Shown here piece by piece: positions 12,501 through 24,500 of a stretch of DNA of 64,000 nt; the stretch's first letter is position 1, and every line of letters starts with the position of its first letter. Both the position numbers and the translations under genes were made by a program. The notes under the pieces are model-generated. The model ran no database searches. It worked only from the letters and a program-made list of their open reading frames with translations, and was not told where the DNA came from. Location of the stretch: assembly GCA_030035585.1 (NCBI GenBank), contig CM057464.1, positions 75,624,919-75,688,918 on the forward strand, given 5' to 3'. This DNA is from Dugong dugon. Taxonomy: Eukaryota; Chordata; Mammalia; Sirenia; Dugongidae.

Positions 12501-15500
12501 TGCATGAAACTTTGATGTTCTTCCCTTCTTTTGCGCTCCTCTGGATGGTGGGAGACAAAATTTGTCTAGATTATCAGTTAGGGCCTGGTCCCTCTCCTGG
12601 TGCAGGAAGTGCCTGGCAGAACAGGCATTTGTCAATGGGATTAAGTCCCTTTAGCATACAGAACACAGGATAAACTACTAACAGTACTCTGAACCTTCTT
12701 TCTTTGTGCCTGCCTTGTTTTTTAGAGAGATCCATTTTCAGGAAATGCCTTTCTGCCGGGCGAGAGCTCCAGTGAAGATGAAGAGCCTTTAGCAGAATTA
12801 TCGAAGGAGGAATTATGCACCAAAATAAAAAGCCTGAAACAAAAGCTAACAAACACCCGGAAAGAAAACAGCCGACTTCGACAGTCTTTGGTCATGCTTC
12901 AAGGTGAACTTTGAGAAGTCTTGACATTTTAGTTGTAAGGGAAGATATATGATGAGTGAAAAGTATTGCAAATCAGCTGTCAAGAGTGAAAAAGAAAATC
13001 AGTTACCTTAGGTAACTCAAAAATCACATTTTAAGAAAACCACAATTACATAAATATGGAAACACTTTTTTGAAGCATCTGGTTTACTGCTTAGAAAATT
13101 TTAGATTATTCCTACAAAATACTAACTGTTGTACTCATTTGATAATGTTCAACAGATATTTATTGAGCATTTAATATAGATCATTCACTGTGCTAGAACT
13201 TAGAGAAAAAAGATTAGTAAGACAAAGCAAACAAGAAGCTGATGATGTGTTTACCGCATTCACCCCTGCTAGGGAAATCTCTAGAAATGAGGCTTATTGT
13301 GATCCATTATGGAATCAGTGAGACTGCTGAATCCATGTATTAAATTTTAGTTTGTGTGTTGTGGGGAGTGGTTTGGGGAAATAATCTCATTCCTTTGAGG
13401 ACATATAGAGGAGAAAGATCAGCCTAAGGAAATTAGAAACCACCTGGCTTAATGCCTTTCTGTCAGCCCCTATATTGTGTTTAAGCATTTATTTTTCAAA
13501 ATTATGTTTCTCATTTGTAGTTAAGCACCATGCACTATTTTGAACAGCTGAGTATTTGGCAATTATGCCTTATGTTGGGCCACATTCTGTTGTAAAACAG
13601 TAAATACTTAAAACATTTTGAAAAAAGATTTCTCTGGCAGCGATGCGTAGTATGGGTACAAGTGTGAGAGCAATACCAGGAGGGTGTTGCAATCATTCAG
13701 ACTAAAATGATGGCAGCAAAGGGAGGTGGCTGCGGAAATAGAGACGACAGTTTCACAATACTTTAGAGGCAGAACTGACAGGAAACAGGTAGAACATGGT
13801 GATGGGTAAGGTTGACAGAGTAATGGTTCACATGCCTTCTTAAGAATATTTATTAAATTGAATATGTGATAGTTTAAGTAGAAACAGCCACGTGTGAATG
13901 GGAATAAGATGTTTATTCCACTAGCAAGCTATTACCTCTTTACTTTTTCCCTTTAATTATTGCATTTTTGGAACTGATGATTTTTCCTAGTGAGGTTTTT
14001 GAGATTTTCAAAGATCAGTTAATTCCTGTTTTTATATTATCTGTTCCAACTTAGAGTAAGACGAAAAGCTAGTTTATAAAGTAGGCATAAATTTCTGGTT
14101 AAAAACATAGATTTCGGAGTCATAGAGCTTGGTTTGAATCCCAACTCTGTTTTCTAGCGGTACAACTTTGGCCTTGTCATTTTACAGTACCCTCACCCCC
14201 AGCTTCAGTTGCCTTCAGTTATAACAAAATGGGCATAATAAAGCATTTCTTTGTTGCTATCAAGTTAAACAAGATAATTAGAAGAAATACTTTACCCAGT
14301 GCCTGGCACATGGAACTCAGTAATGGTAGTTATTGCTGTTATTGTCACTGTTTTTACTCATTGACAGCGGAACTTGATGCATAAACACTCAAAAAGAAAA
14401 TTATAGACCAATTTCTATAGATTAAAAAAATTCTCAATGAAAGAGTAGCAAATCAGGTTCAGTAGCATATGAAAAGAGTCATTATGACCAAATAAGGTTT
14501 CTTCTCCTTCTCACACTTTCAGATTGCTGTTGTATCCTTTCTCCTCTCTCTGCCATCCCCAACACCTTCTCCATCCCCAGCACCTCACTCTTGTTTGATG
14601 ACTTTGCTCCATACTTCACTGAGAAATGAGAAGATAAGAAGAAACTCTTATCTTCTTGCACCTGTGCTTGTATGCTCCACATTCTCTCCTGCTATTCATG
14701 GATGACCTAGCCCTGTTCATAGCCAAAGACAACCTCTCCACCTGTGTACCAGATCCCATCCCCTTTTATCTAATCAAGGACATTGCTCCAACCGTTCTTC
14801 CTATTTCCTGCATGATAAGTTTTCTCTCTCTAAAATGCAGATCAAAAGTACAGTGAGATACCGTCTCACCCCAGCCAGGCTAGCATTAATCCAAAAACCA
14901 CAAAATAATAAATGCTGGAGAGGTTTTGGAGAGACTGGAACACTTATACATCGCTGGGGGGAATGTAAAATGGTACAACCACTTTGGAAACCGATTTGGT
15001 GCTTCTTTAAAAAGCTAGAAATAGAAGTACCATATGATCCAGCAATCCCACTCCTTGGAATATATCCTCGAGAAATAAGAACTGTCAGACAAATAGATAT
15101 ATGCACAATCATGTTCATTTCAGCACTGTTCACAATAGCAAAAAGATGGAAACAACCTAGGTGCCTATCAACAGACAAGTAGATAAACAAATTATGGTAT
15201 ATTCACACAGTGGAATATTACACAACGATAAAGAACAACAATGAATCTGCAAAACATCTCATAACAACAGGATACAAGGAAAAGATTAGTCCAAAGGACT
15301 AATTGTCCACAGCTACCAAGGCCTCCACCAGACTGAATCCAGTACAGCTAGATGGTGCCCAGCTACCACCACTGACTGCTCTGGCCAGGATCACAAAAGA
15401 GGGTCTGGACAGAGCTGGAGAAGAACGTAGAGCATAATTCTAACTCACAAAAAAAAGACCAGATTTACTGGCCTAAAGGAGACTGGAGAAACCTTGAGAG

Positions 15501-18500
15501 TATGGCCCCAGACACCCTTTTAGCTCAATGGTGAAGTTACCTCTGAGGTTCACTGTTCAGCCTGGGAGTGGACAGCCCCGTAAAACCAAATGAGACTATC
15601 GAGGTACAGGAGTCCAGTGACAAGGGCCAGAAGGCAGAAGGGGACAAGGAGGCTGGTGATAGGGAACCCAAGGTTGAGTAAGGATATTGTTGATATATTG
15701 TGAGATTGTTAACCATTGTCATAGGGCAACATTTGTAGTAACTGTTAAATGAGAAACTATTTTGTTCTGTAAGCCTTCATCTTAAGTGAGAATAACAGCA
15801 CAACTGTAAGAGTGTAGTCAATGTCACTGAACTGTGCATGTAGAAATTTTTGAAATGGTGTATCTTTGGCTATGTGTATTTTCACCAAAAAAAAAGGTTG
15901 AGAAGTTAGAGGGTTGATATGTTGTGGGGTTGTTGACCAATGTCATAGAACAGCATGTGTACTACTGTTTCATGAGAAACTATTTGTTCTGTAAGCCTTC
16001 ACCTGAAGTACAATAAAAAAAAAAAAATCTCATAACATGGATGAATCTGGAAGGCATTATGCTGAGTAAAATTAGTCAGTCGCAAAAGGACAAATATTGT
16101 ATGAGGCCACTATTATGAGAACTCAAGAAATGGTTTAAACACAGAAGAAAACATTCTTTGATGGTTACCAGGGTGGGGAGGGAGGGAGAGGGGTATTCTC
16201 TAACTAGATAGTAGATAAGAATTATCTTAGGTGAAGGGAAGGACAACACACAGTACGGGGAAGTCAGCACAACTGGACTAAATCAAAAGCTAAGAAGTTT
16301 GCTGAATACAGCCAAACACTTCGAAGGACAGAGTAGCAGGGGCAGGGGTCTGTGGACCATGGTTTTGGGGGACATCTAGGTCAATTGGCATAACCAAGTT
16401 TATTAAGAAAATGTTCTGCATCCCACTTTGGTGAGTGATGTCTAGAGTCTTAAAAGCTGGCAAGCGGCCATCTAAGATATATCAATTAGTCCCAACCCAC
16501 CTGGAGCAAAGGAGAATGAAGAACACCAAAGATACAAGGAAAATATTAGCCCAAGAGACAGAAAGGGCCACATAAACCAGAGACTCCATCAGCTTGAGAC
16601 CAGAAGAACTAGATGGTGCCTGGCTACTACCAACGACCACCCTGACAGGGAACACAACAAAGAGTCCCTGAAGGGGCAGGAGACAAGTGGGGTGCAAAAC
16701 TCAAATTTACATACAAAGACCAAACTTAATGGTCTGACTGAGACTGGAGGGACCCTGAAAGACAAGGCCCCCAGACTCTCTGTTAGCCCAGAACTGAAAC
16801 CATTCCCAAAGCCAACTCTTCAGACAAAGATGAGACTGGACTATGGGATATAAAATAATACTCTTGAAGAGAGTGCTTCTTAGCTCAAGTAGACACATGA
16901 GACTGAATGGGCAGCCCCTGTCCGGAGGTGAGATGAGAAGGCAAAAAGGGACAGGAGCTGGTTGAATGGACATGGGAAATCTGGGATGGAAAGGAGGAGT
17001 GTGCTGTCACGTTATAGGGAGAGCAACTAGGGTCACATAGCAATGTATGTATAAATTTTTGTATGAGAAACTGACTTGAACTGTAAACTTTCACTTAAAG
17101 CACAGTAAAAAAAAAAATCAGTTTTCTTTCTCTATTAAATCATTCCCATTAGTATCAAATATACTACTACTTCTTCCATTTAAAAAAAAAAATCCTCATT
17201 CAACCTGTTTGTTTCTCCGCCTTCCACCCTATTTCTCTTCTTCCCTTTATAGGAAAGCTCCGTAAAAGAACTGACTGTACACACTCTTCAATTTTTCCCC
17301 TTTTATTTTCTCTAGATCCGACTCTAATCAGGTCCTCATCATTCCATTACAGCTTCTTTTCTCAAGATCATCAGTAAACCTCCACATTGCTAAACCCAAT
17401 GGTCATTCTTCAGTTGTCATCTTAAGTACCCCATCAGCAGCATTTGACACATTTGATAATCTTTCTTTCCTTGAAAAAGTTTCTTCACTTGGTTTCCGGG
17501 ACACCATACTCATCATTTCTCCTCCTGCATTGCTGGTCTTTTCATCTCAGTTTATTTGGCTGATTTCTCTCATCGTCCCACCCACAAAATATCTGATGAT
17601 GCCCCATGCTGAGTCCTTGAATGTCTTTCTTTTCTATCTACATTCTCCCCTCAGGTGATCTTATCCAGTCATATCTTGTTAAGATCTATCGATAAGCTCT
17701 GCTTCTCAGATTCGTATTTCCTGACAGGACCTTTCCCTTATACGCCAAACTCACTGTCTACCTGTGTACTTGACATGAGTAATCGGCATCTCAGACTAAC
17801 CTATCTCAAACCACATTTCTGACCTCCCTCAATCTGTTTCTCTCTTTCTTCCTCATCTTGGTTAATGGTGACTTCATTATTCCAGTTTCTCAGACCATAA
17901 ACCATGATGTTATCTTGGGTTTCTGTATTTCTTTAACACTCCATGTTCAGTTTATCATCAAATCCTACTGACTTTACCTTAAAAATATTTCTGGAATTTA
18001 GTCCCTTCTTACCATTCCCACTACTGCCACTCTGGTCAAGTCACCATCATCTCTTGCTTAGATTATTTTGGTGGCCTCCCAACAGGTTTCTCTACTTCTG
18101 CTTTTGCTCTTCTACAGTCTTTCCAACACATAAGTCACATAAGTCAATTCCTGTCACTCTTTTGTTCAAAACCCTCCAGTGGATTCCTACCTCACTCAGA
18201 ACAAAAACTGAAGTCCTTATTATGATTTTTGAGTCCTTACATGATCTAGCCACTTCCCCTCTAGTTATTTCTCTGACCTTATTTTATACTACTCTCCCCC
18301 TCCTTCTCTGTGATCCAGCCACACTGACTACTTGCTTTTCCTTGGAGACATCAGGCATTATGTCTATTCCATTCTCTCTATTTGGAATATTCTTCCCCCA
18401 GATATCTACATGGCACCCTCACTTCATTCAGGTCTTCACTCCAAATTCATCTTTTCCCTCACCCCCTCTCTCCATCTAAAATTTCAACCTCTCCTCCAAC

Positions 18501-21500
18501 TCCCAACATTCTATATCCTCCTTCCCTGCTTTGTTCTCTCTTTGGCTCTTATAACTATATGTAATCTATTACATATTTAATATTGTCTGCCCCCTCCTCC
18601 ATACACACAGACTAGAATATAACTCTAGAAACCAAGTAGTAAAATTCGTTACTGGCTGGACTTCAGGCACCAGGGAAAGTAGGTAACTGCCTGCCTCTAC
18701 TTGAGTGTTCATTCATTCATTTATTCATTCAGTAAATATTTTAGAGTTTCTGCTATATGTCAAGCACTGTTCTAAGTGCCTAGGAAGATCGGTGAACAAA
18801 CAGACAAAGATCCCTGCCCTCATAGAGCTTACATTCAGGTGAAGGAAGGTGTTGTTGTTAGGTGCTGTCAAGTCGATTTAAATTCATAGCGACCCCACGT
18901 GACAGTAGAACCGCTCCATGATGTTTTCTAGGCTGTAATCTTTACAGGAGCAGATCGCCAAGTCTTTCTCCCTCAGAGCTGCTTGGTGGGTTAGAACCAC
19001 CAACCTTTCAGTTAGCAACTGAGCACTTAACCATTGTGCCAAAATAATAAATAAATTATATGTTAGAAGATGGTGCCGTGGAAAACACAGAGAGGCAAAG
19101 AGGGATTGGGATTTGAGGCAGAGGGAGTAGTTTGCAATTTTAAAGAGTGTCATCAGCATAGAACTCATTGTAAAGCCGCAGCTGGGAACTAAGGAGATAC
19201 CAGTTGGTTGACATTTTATGTATAATCCAAATAACAAAAGGGCCTGAGAGTACAGTGCATGCTGGTTATTTATCTTTTGCTCAATATTCCTAACAACACA
19301 TTGAGCTAAGAGTCATGGCTGTTTCTCTATTTATAAAGCCTACTAAGAAAAATGGTAGAATATACCTACCATTCTAGACATTCAGAATGGCAAATGTGTG
19401 TGTGTGTGTGGTATGTGTGTGTGGTAAGCATTTGAAACATGTCTTCTGGGCCACAACTGACCAGCACAATAAAAGGTGAAAGGAAATAGATGATATGTTT
19501 TATAGTTGGCTATTAAATTGTCACTTGGCTGCTAACTGAAAGGTTGGTGGTTCAACCCACCCAGCCACTCCGCGAGAGAAAGACCTGGTGATCTGCTCCC
19601 ATAGAGATTATAGCCTAGAAAACCCTATGGGGAAGTTCTACTCTGTCACATGGGGTCATTATGAGTTGAAATGGACTCAACAGCACCTAACAACAACAAC
19701 ATAGAGAATGAATATACAAAAGGAGCCCTGGCAGCAAAAACAAAAGAATCAGCTGACAACACAACTTTGTAACTGATATTTCAGTAGAGTCAAAAATCAA
19801 TGTTTTTTCCAGCTTTATTTAAATATAGCAGAAAGCTTAATTTAAATATGTGTGACTTCTCCTCCTCTCTTGAAACCCCACTAAAAACAAATTTAAAAGG
19901 CATAAAAGCACAAAGACAAAGAAAATTCTAGAGAAGAACACAGCAAATAAACATATGCCATTTTGCATGGGATTGTGGCCCCCCCCAAAAGTTATGTTAA
20001 ATCCTAACCCCTGCGCTAGTGCATGTGATCTCGTTTGGGGAAATAGCATTTTCCTTTGCAGATATTATCAGTTAAATTAATGAAGTCATACAATGGCATC
20101 ACTAGGGGGCTGCAGGGCGTATGGACCGTGCTGGGTGACACTGTCAGAGGGGGTGACACCAAAATGATTGTCTATAAAAATTTTTGTGCAGTGTTTCAGC
20201 AGAAATTTATTATTTTTTACAAAAATATGCCTGTAATTGGTTATAACAAACACATTTTTCGTTAAGCCCAGCTTACATGTATCAATATACCTACAAGACT
20301 AAAACTCTGCACTAATTTACTTTCTGAACCTTCTAATGTGCTCCAGTCAGAGCTGTCATTATTACCCAATTACAAGGATGCTTCAAATCACGTGGTCTCA
20401 TCTGCACATGCTACAAGCACGCGCTGTTGTTCTCATTGCCACCAGTGTTTTAACAGTCAGTGATTTTGTCAAATATTTTGGTGTTTTAGCTACAATATTG
20501 TGGTAATTAGTATTTGTGAACCTATATCAGTAACTTTTTTGAGAATGAACTATTAATTAAAGGAAAAGAAGGAGTGATATATGGGAATTATGATTTATGA
20601 GTAACATTAGTACAAAAAACATTACTAAGGATTCTGTATGGTCTGGTACAGGCAGAGGTCCCTGGGGTGGGGGATGACACCATGAGTTACCACACTGGGT
20701 GACACCAACCCTAGTGAGACCACTAAAGTCATACCAGAGTAGGATGGGTCTTAATCCCAATCCCTTCTGAGTGGCCTCTTATAAAAGAGAAGGACAGACA
20801 GGGAAACAGACACACACAGGGAAGACAGATACCATGTGACAATGGAGGCAGATGCATTGCTGAACAGCAAAAGAACACCAATTATTGTCAGCAGCCATCA
20901 GAAACTAGGAGTAAGGCATGGAACAGTTCCTCTCCCAAAGCCCTCAGAAGGAGTTAACACAGCTGACACCATGATTTGGACTTCTAGCCTCTAGAACTGT
21001 GAGAAAATTAATTTCTGTTCTTTAAAGCCACACACTTTGTGGTGCTTTGTTGTGGCAGCGCTAGGAAACTAAGGCAGATGACAGTAAATTCTTAGAAGCT
21101 GAGAAACAGATGGGTGAGTGGTGACTGAGTTAATCTGGAGAAAGCTGAAAGCTCAGTGTCTGTGATGGGGGTAGGGAAGGGATAGAGGCAGAGAAGTTAA
21201 AAAGAGATAAGCCACATCACACCACAGAACTACAAAAAAATTCAGGAACTGTGTGTGAAAGAAGTTTATAGCACTTACTGCTGTCAGTGACTTTCGGATA
21301 CAGAAAACAACATGAATGTATCTCAAAACATTATACAGAGAAAAAAAAAGTCATTCCTCCCCCCCTAAAAAAGTACATACTGTTTGACTCCATTTATATG
21401 AAATTCTAGAACTGGTAAAATGTACCTATGGCTAAAGAAGTCAGGAGGCAAGGCCAGGGATTGACTTAGAAGGGACATGAGGGAACTTTGTGGGAGAATG

Positions 21501-24500
21501 GAAGTGTTCTATATCTTTATGGGGTGTGCGTTAAACAGGTGTATTCATTTGTCATACTCATCCCCTTTATCTACTTAATTTCTGCTCAGACTTCACAGAA
21601 GATCTTACCTTTCACTGTGTGTAAATTAGACCTCAAAAAATAATATTTTCCAAGAACATTTAATAAAACAGGCAAAATATTCACCTTCCAGTCTTAATTA
21701 GAAAAAAGAACCATGATACGATGCTGTTTATATAGTTTGGTCCTAATTATGTATAAGAAAATACACAAATAGAGATGTACAGATAAAAATGACAAGAAGG
21801 ATGCATACCAACTTCCGTAATTAGAAAAAAAAAAAGTACACATTTTCGAAGGCTTTGTGCAAAATTATTTTTTTCTCTTTGCATTCTAGCTTGGCCTTCT
21901 TGCAGTTCCTCATGTGAAGAACTTGTATTTCCTATGCCCATGCCTCCCTCATTCCGTTCAGCTACTTAATTCCTGATCAGACTTCAGCTTTCAGATCAAT
22001 CCTGACCTCCTCAAGGAAGCCATCCTTGCCTTTCCCACCCCATGCTAGATCAAATACCTTCTGCCTCTCCTTTGTGGCACTTAATTATAATTTTTCATTT
22101 ATTTTCATAATTACTTAAATAATGCCTCCCTCTTCCACTAGACTCTCAGCTCTAAAAGGGCATGGACCATACCTGCTTTTGTTCGTGGTTTTATTCCTAG
22201 CACCTAGCATAGTGGTTGGCAAATATTGAGAGGCTGCATAAGATAGCAGTTTATAGCATTGACTTGGGAGCCAGACACTGTAAATTTGAATCTTGGCTCT
22301 TCTTTTTACTAACTGGATGGCCCTGGGCAAGTTATTTAACCTCTCACTGCCTAATTTTCTCATCTGTAGATCGAGGGTAATGACAATCTCACAGAGGTAC
22401 AATGAAGATTAAATGAGTGAACATTAGTAAAGCTCTCAGAATAGTGTCTGACAGAGTAAAAGCTAAATAAGCATTTAATTTTACTAAGTGCTCAATAAAT
22501 AATTGTTGATTGAATAAATGCCTGGCACATGAGAGATGCTTAGCAAATATTTATTGAAAGAATAGAAAATAAGATTTTCTTCTTTATTAGGTTTTTCTAT
22601 TTCCCTGTCAATATAATATTAGGTATACTGATTTAAACACATCATTAAGATGCCTAATTTTCAGCTCTTAATTCAAATATTATTTTAAGATTATAGCTTA
22701 ATAATATGCTTAAGAGAAGTATCAAAAAAGTTTCAGTGTTTTCACCTCTCCAGCAGGAACTGCCCTCAACCGTAGAACAGAGGAGTTGAATTAGATAGGG
22801 TCCAAGGTCTCATCCCACTCCAACAAAATGTTATTTGTCCTTAGGAAACAAACTAGCTATCACAACAAAGAAGACCATTTTACAAGGAGGCATGAAACCT
22901 TTGAATGTGTAAGTTTCCATTAAAGAAAAAAGAAAGAAACCAAGAGACCATTCAGTTGATTACCAATATCATCTTTAATACGTGAAAACATAGATTTGAA
23001 TTGTGGCAATGAATTTTCGTTAATTTAATGGAATTTGATTTCCTGGGAAACCACATACAAAGATCATAGAAAATTCAGTTTAATCTGTGAGAAATATCTT
23101 GTTTTATTTTAGCACTTAAATTGGCCTAAAGCCTAATGTGAGCTTCTGGAAAGTGATTGTTAATACAATCGTCTCCAAACAAGAGATTAAACACTTTCAG
23201 TGATACTTTCAGTAATAACGAAAAGGAATCAACCTTTTAAAATGTTCTGTTTAGATACAAAGGAATGCATATACACTTAAATACAATAACCAACTGCTTT
23301 AAAATTAATTTACTATTATTATTAAATTATTTAATAATAAAAAGCAAGTACATTGCAACCACCCTTCCTACCACGTTTATTTTCAAAGCTCGCAAATGTT
23401 AACAATTTGGGGGTATTCTTCTATGTATTTCTATGCATATACACCCAATCAAAAGTATGATAACCTATAGTTATCAGTATTCTGTAAAATGTTACTTTTT
23501 CTTGCCATTTTAGTGCTACCACAGGCAGTCACCCAGTTTGAAGAACTGGTAGGTATGGCCGAGGCCCTGCTGAAGGGTGGAGGAATCATGTCTACATCTA
23601 CAGCTACCCTCTGGAGAGCAACAAACAACTCTTCACCAGATTCATTTGCCTCAACGTGCAGTAATTCTAATTCCAGTTCACCAATTTCCTTGAATGCCGA
23701 GGAAGAACCTCATATTGATGGGAAACAGGTTAGTTAGAATACCTGCCCTATTGTTCTTTGGTATACAGTTAAACGTAAAAATTAAAATAAGGGTAAAAAA
23801 TGTTTTATCGGATATCTTTAGGTAACAACCATAACATTCCTATTGCATAAAAAAAAATTTTAATAGTAAAAACTAATCTTTGTGAAACAAATACCCAGTT
23901 TAGAAAGTTAAAGTCAAATTGCAGACATTGATAAAGTTATTAAACTATAAACTTCTGTAGTAAATGATGTATCAACTCTTAAACCAGTGACAGAATAACT
24001 GTGCATTAAGGGTTATAAGATTATGTCATTGAAAGAAGGTAAATTTCAGCCTCTTCAAGCTGGCTGAACACAATTCTTTTTCTAATTTCCCAGTTTCTCT
24101 TAATCAAGAAGCAGAAGCTAAAAAGACAAGAGCTTTGTCAGAACCAGGTATCAGCCTTGGAAAATATGCCTTCAAAAGCTTAATTAAATGCTAACTAATA
24201 GTCTTTTAACAGAGCCTTGGTGGTGGTTAAGAGCTCAGGCTACAAACCAAAAGGTCAGCAGTTCAAATCCACCAGCCACCCCTTGGAAACCCTATGGGGC
24301 AGTTCTACGCTGTCCTGTAGGGTCACTATGAGTCAAGTGACTCAACAGCACACAACAACAATAATAGTCTAACATCCTGAATATTTGAATCTTAGTATAT
24401 CAGTTTCCTATGGCTGCTGTAACAGATTACCACAAGTTTAGTGACTTGAAACATCACAAATTTATTGTGTTACAGTCTGTAGGTCAGACATCTGGTAGGA

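Noticed and set aside
17943-18479. 178-codon plus-strand frame rich in Leu, Ser and Pro
   Set aside because: It lies inside the 3' end of the L2 LINE, whose pyrimidine-rich sequence gives such frames.
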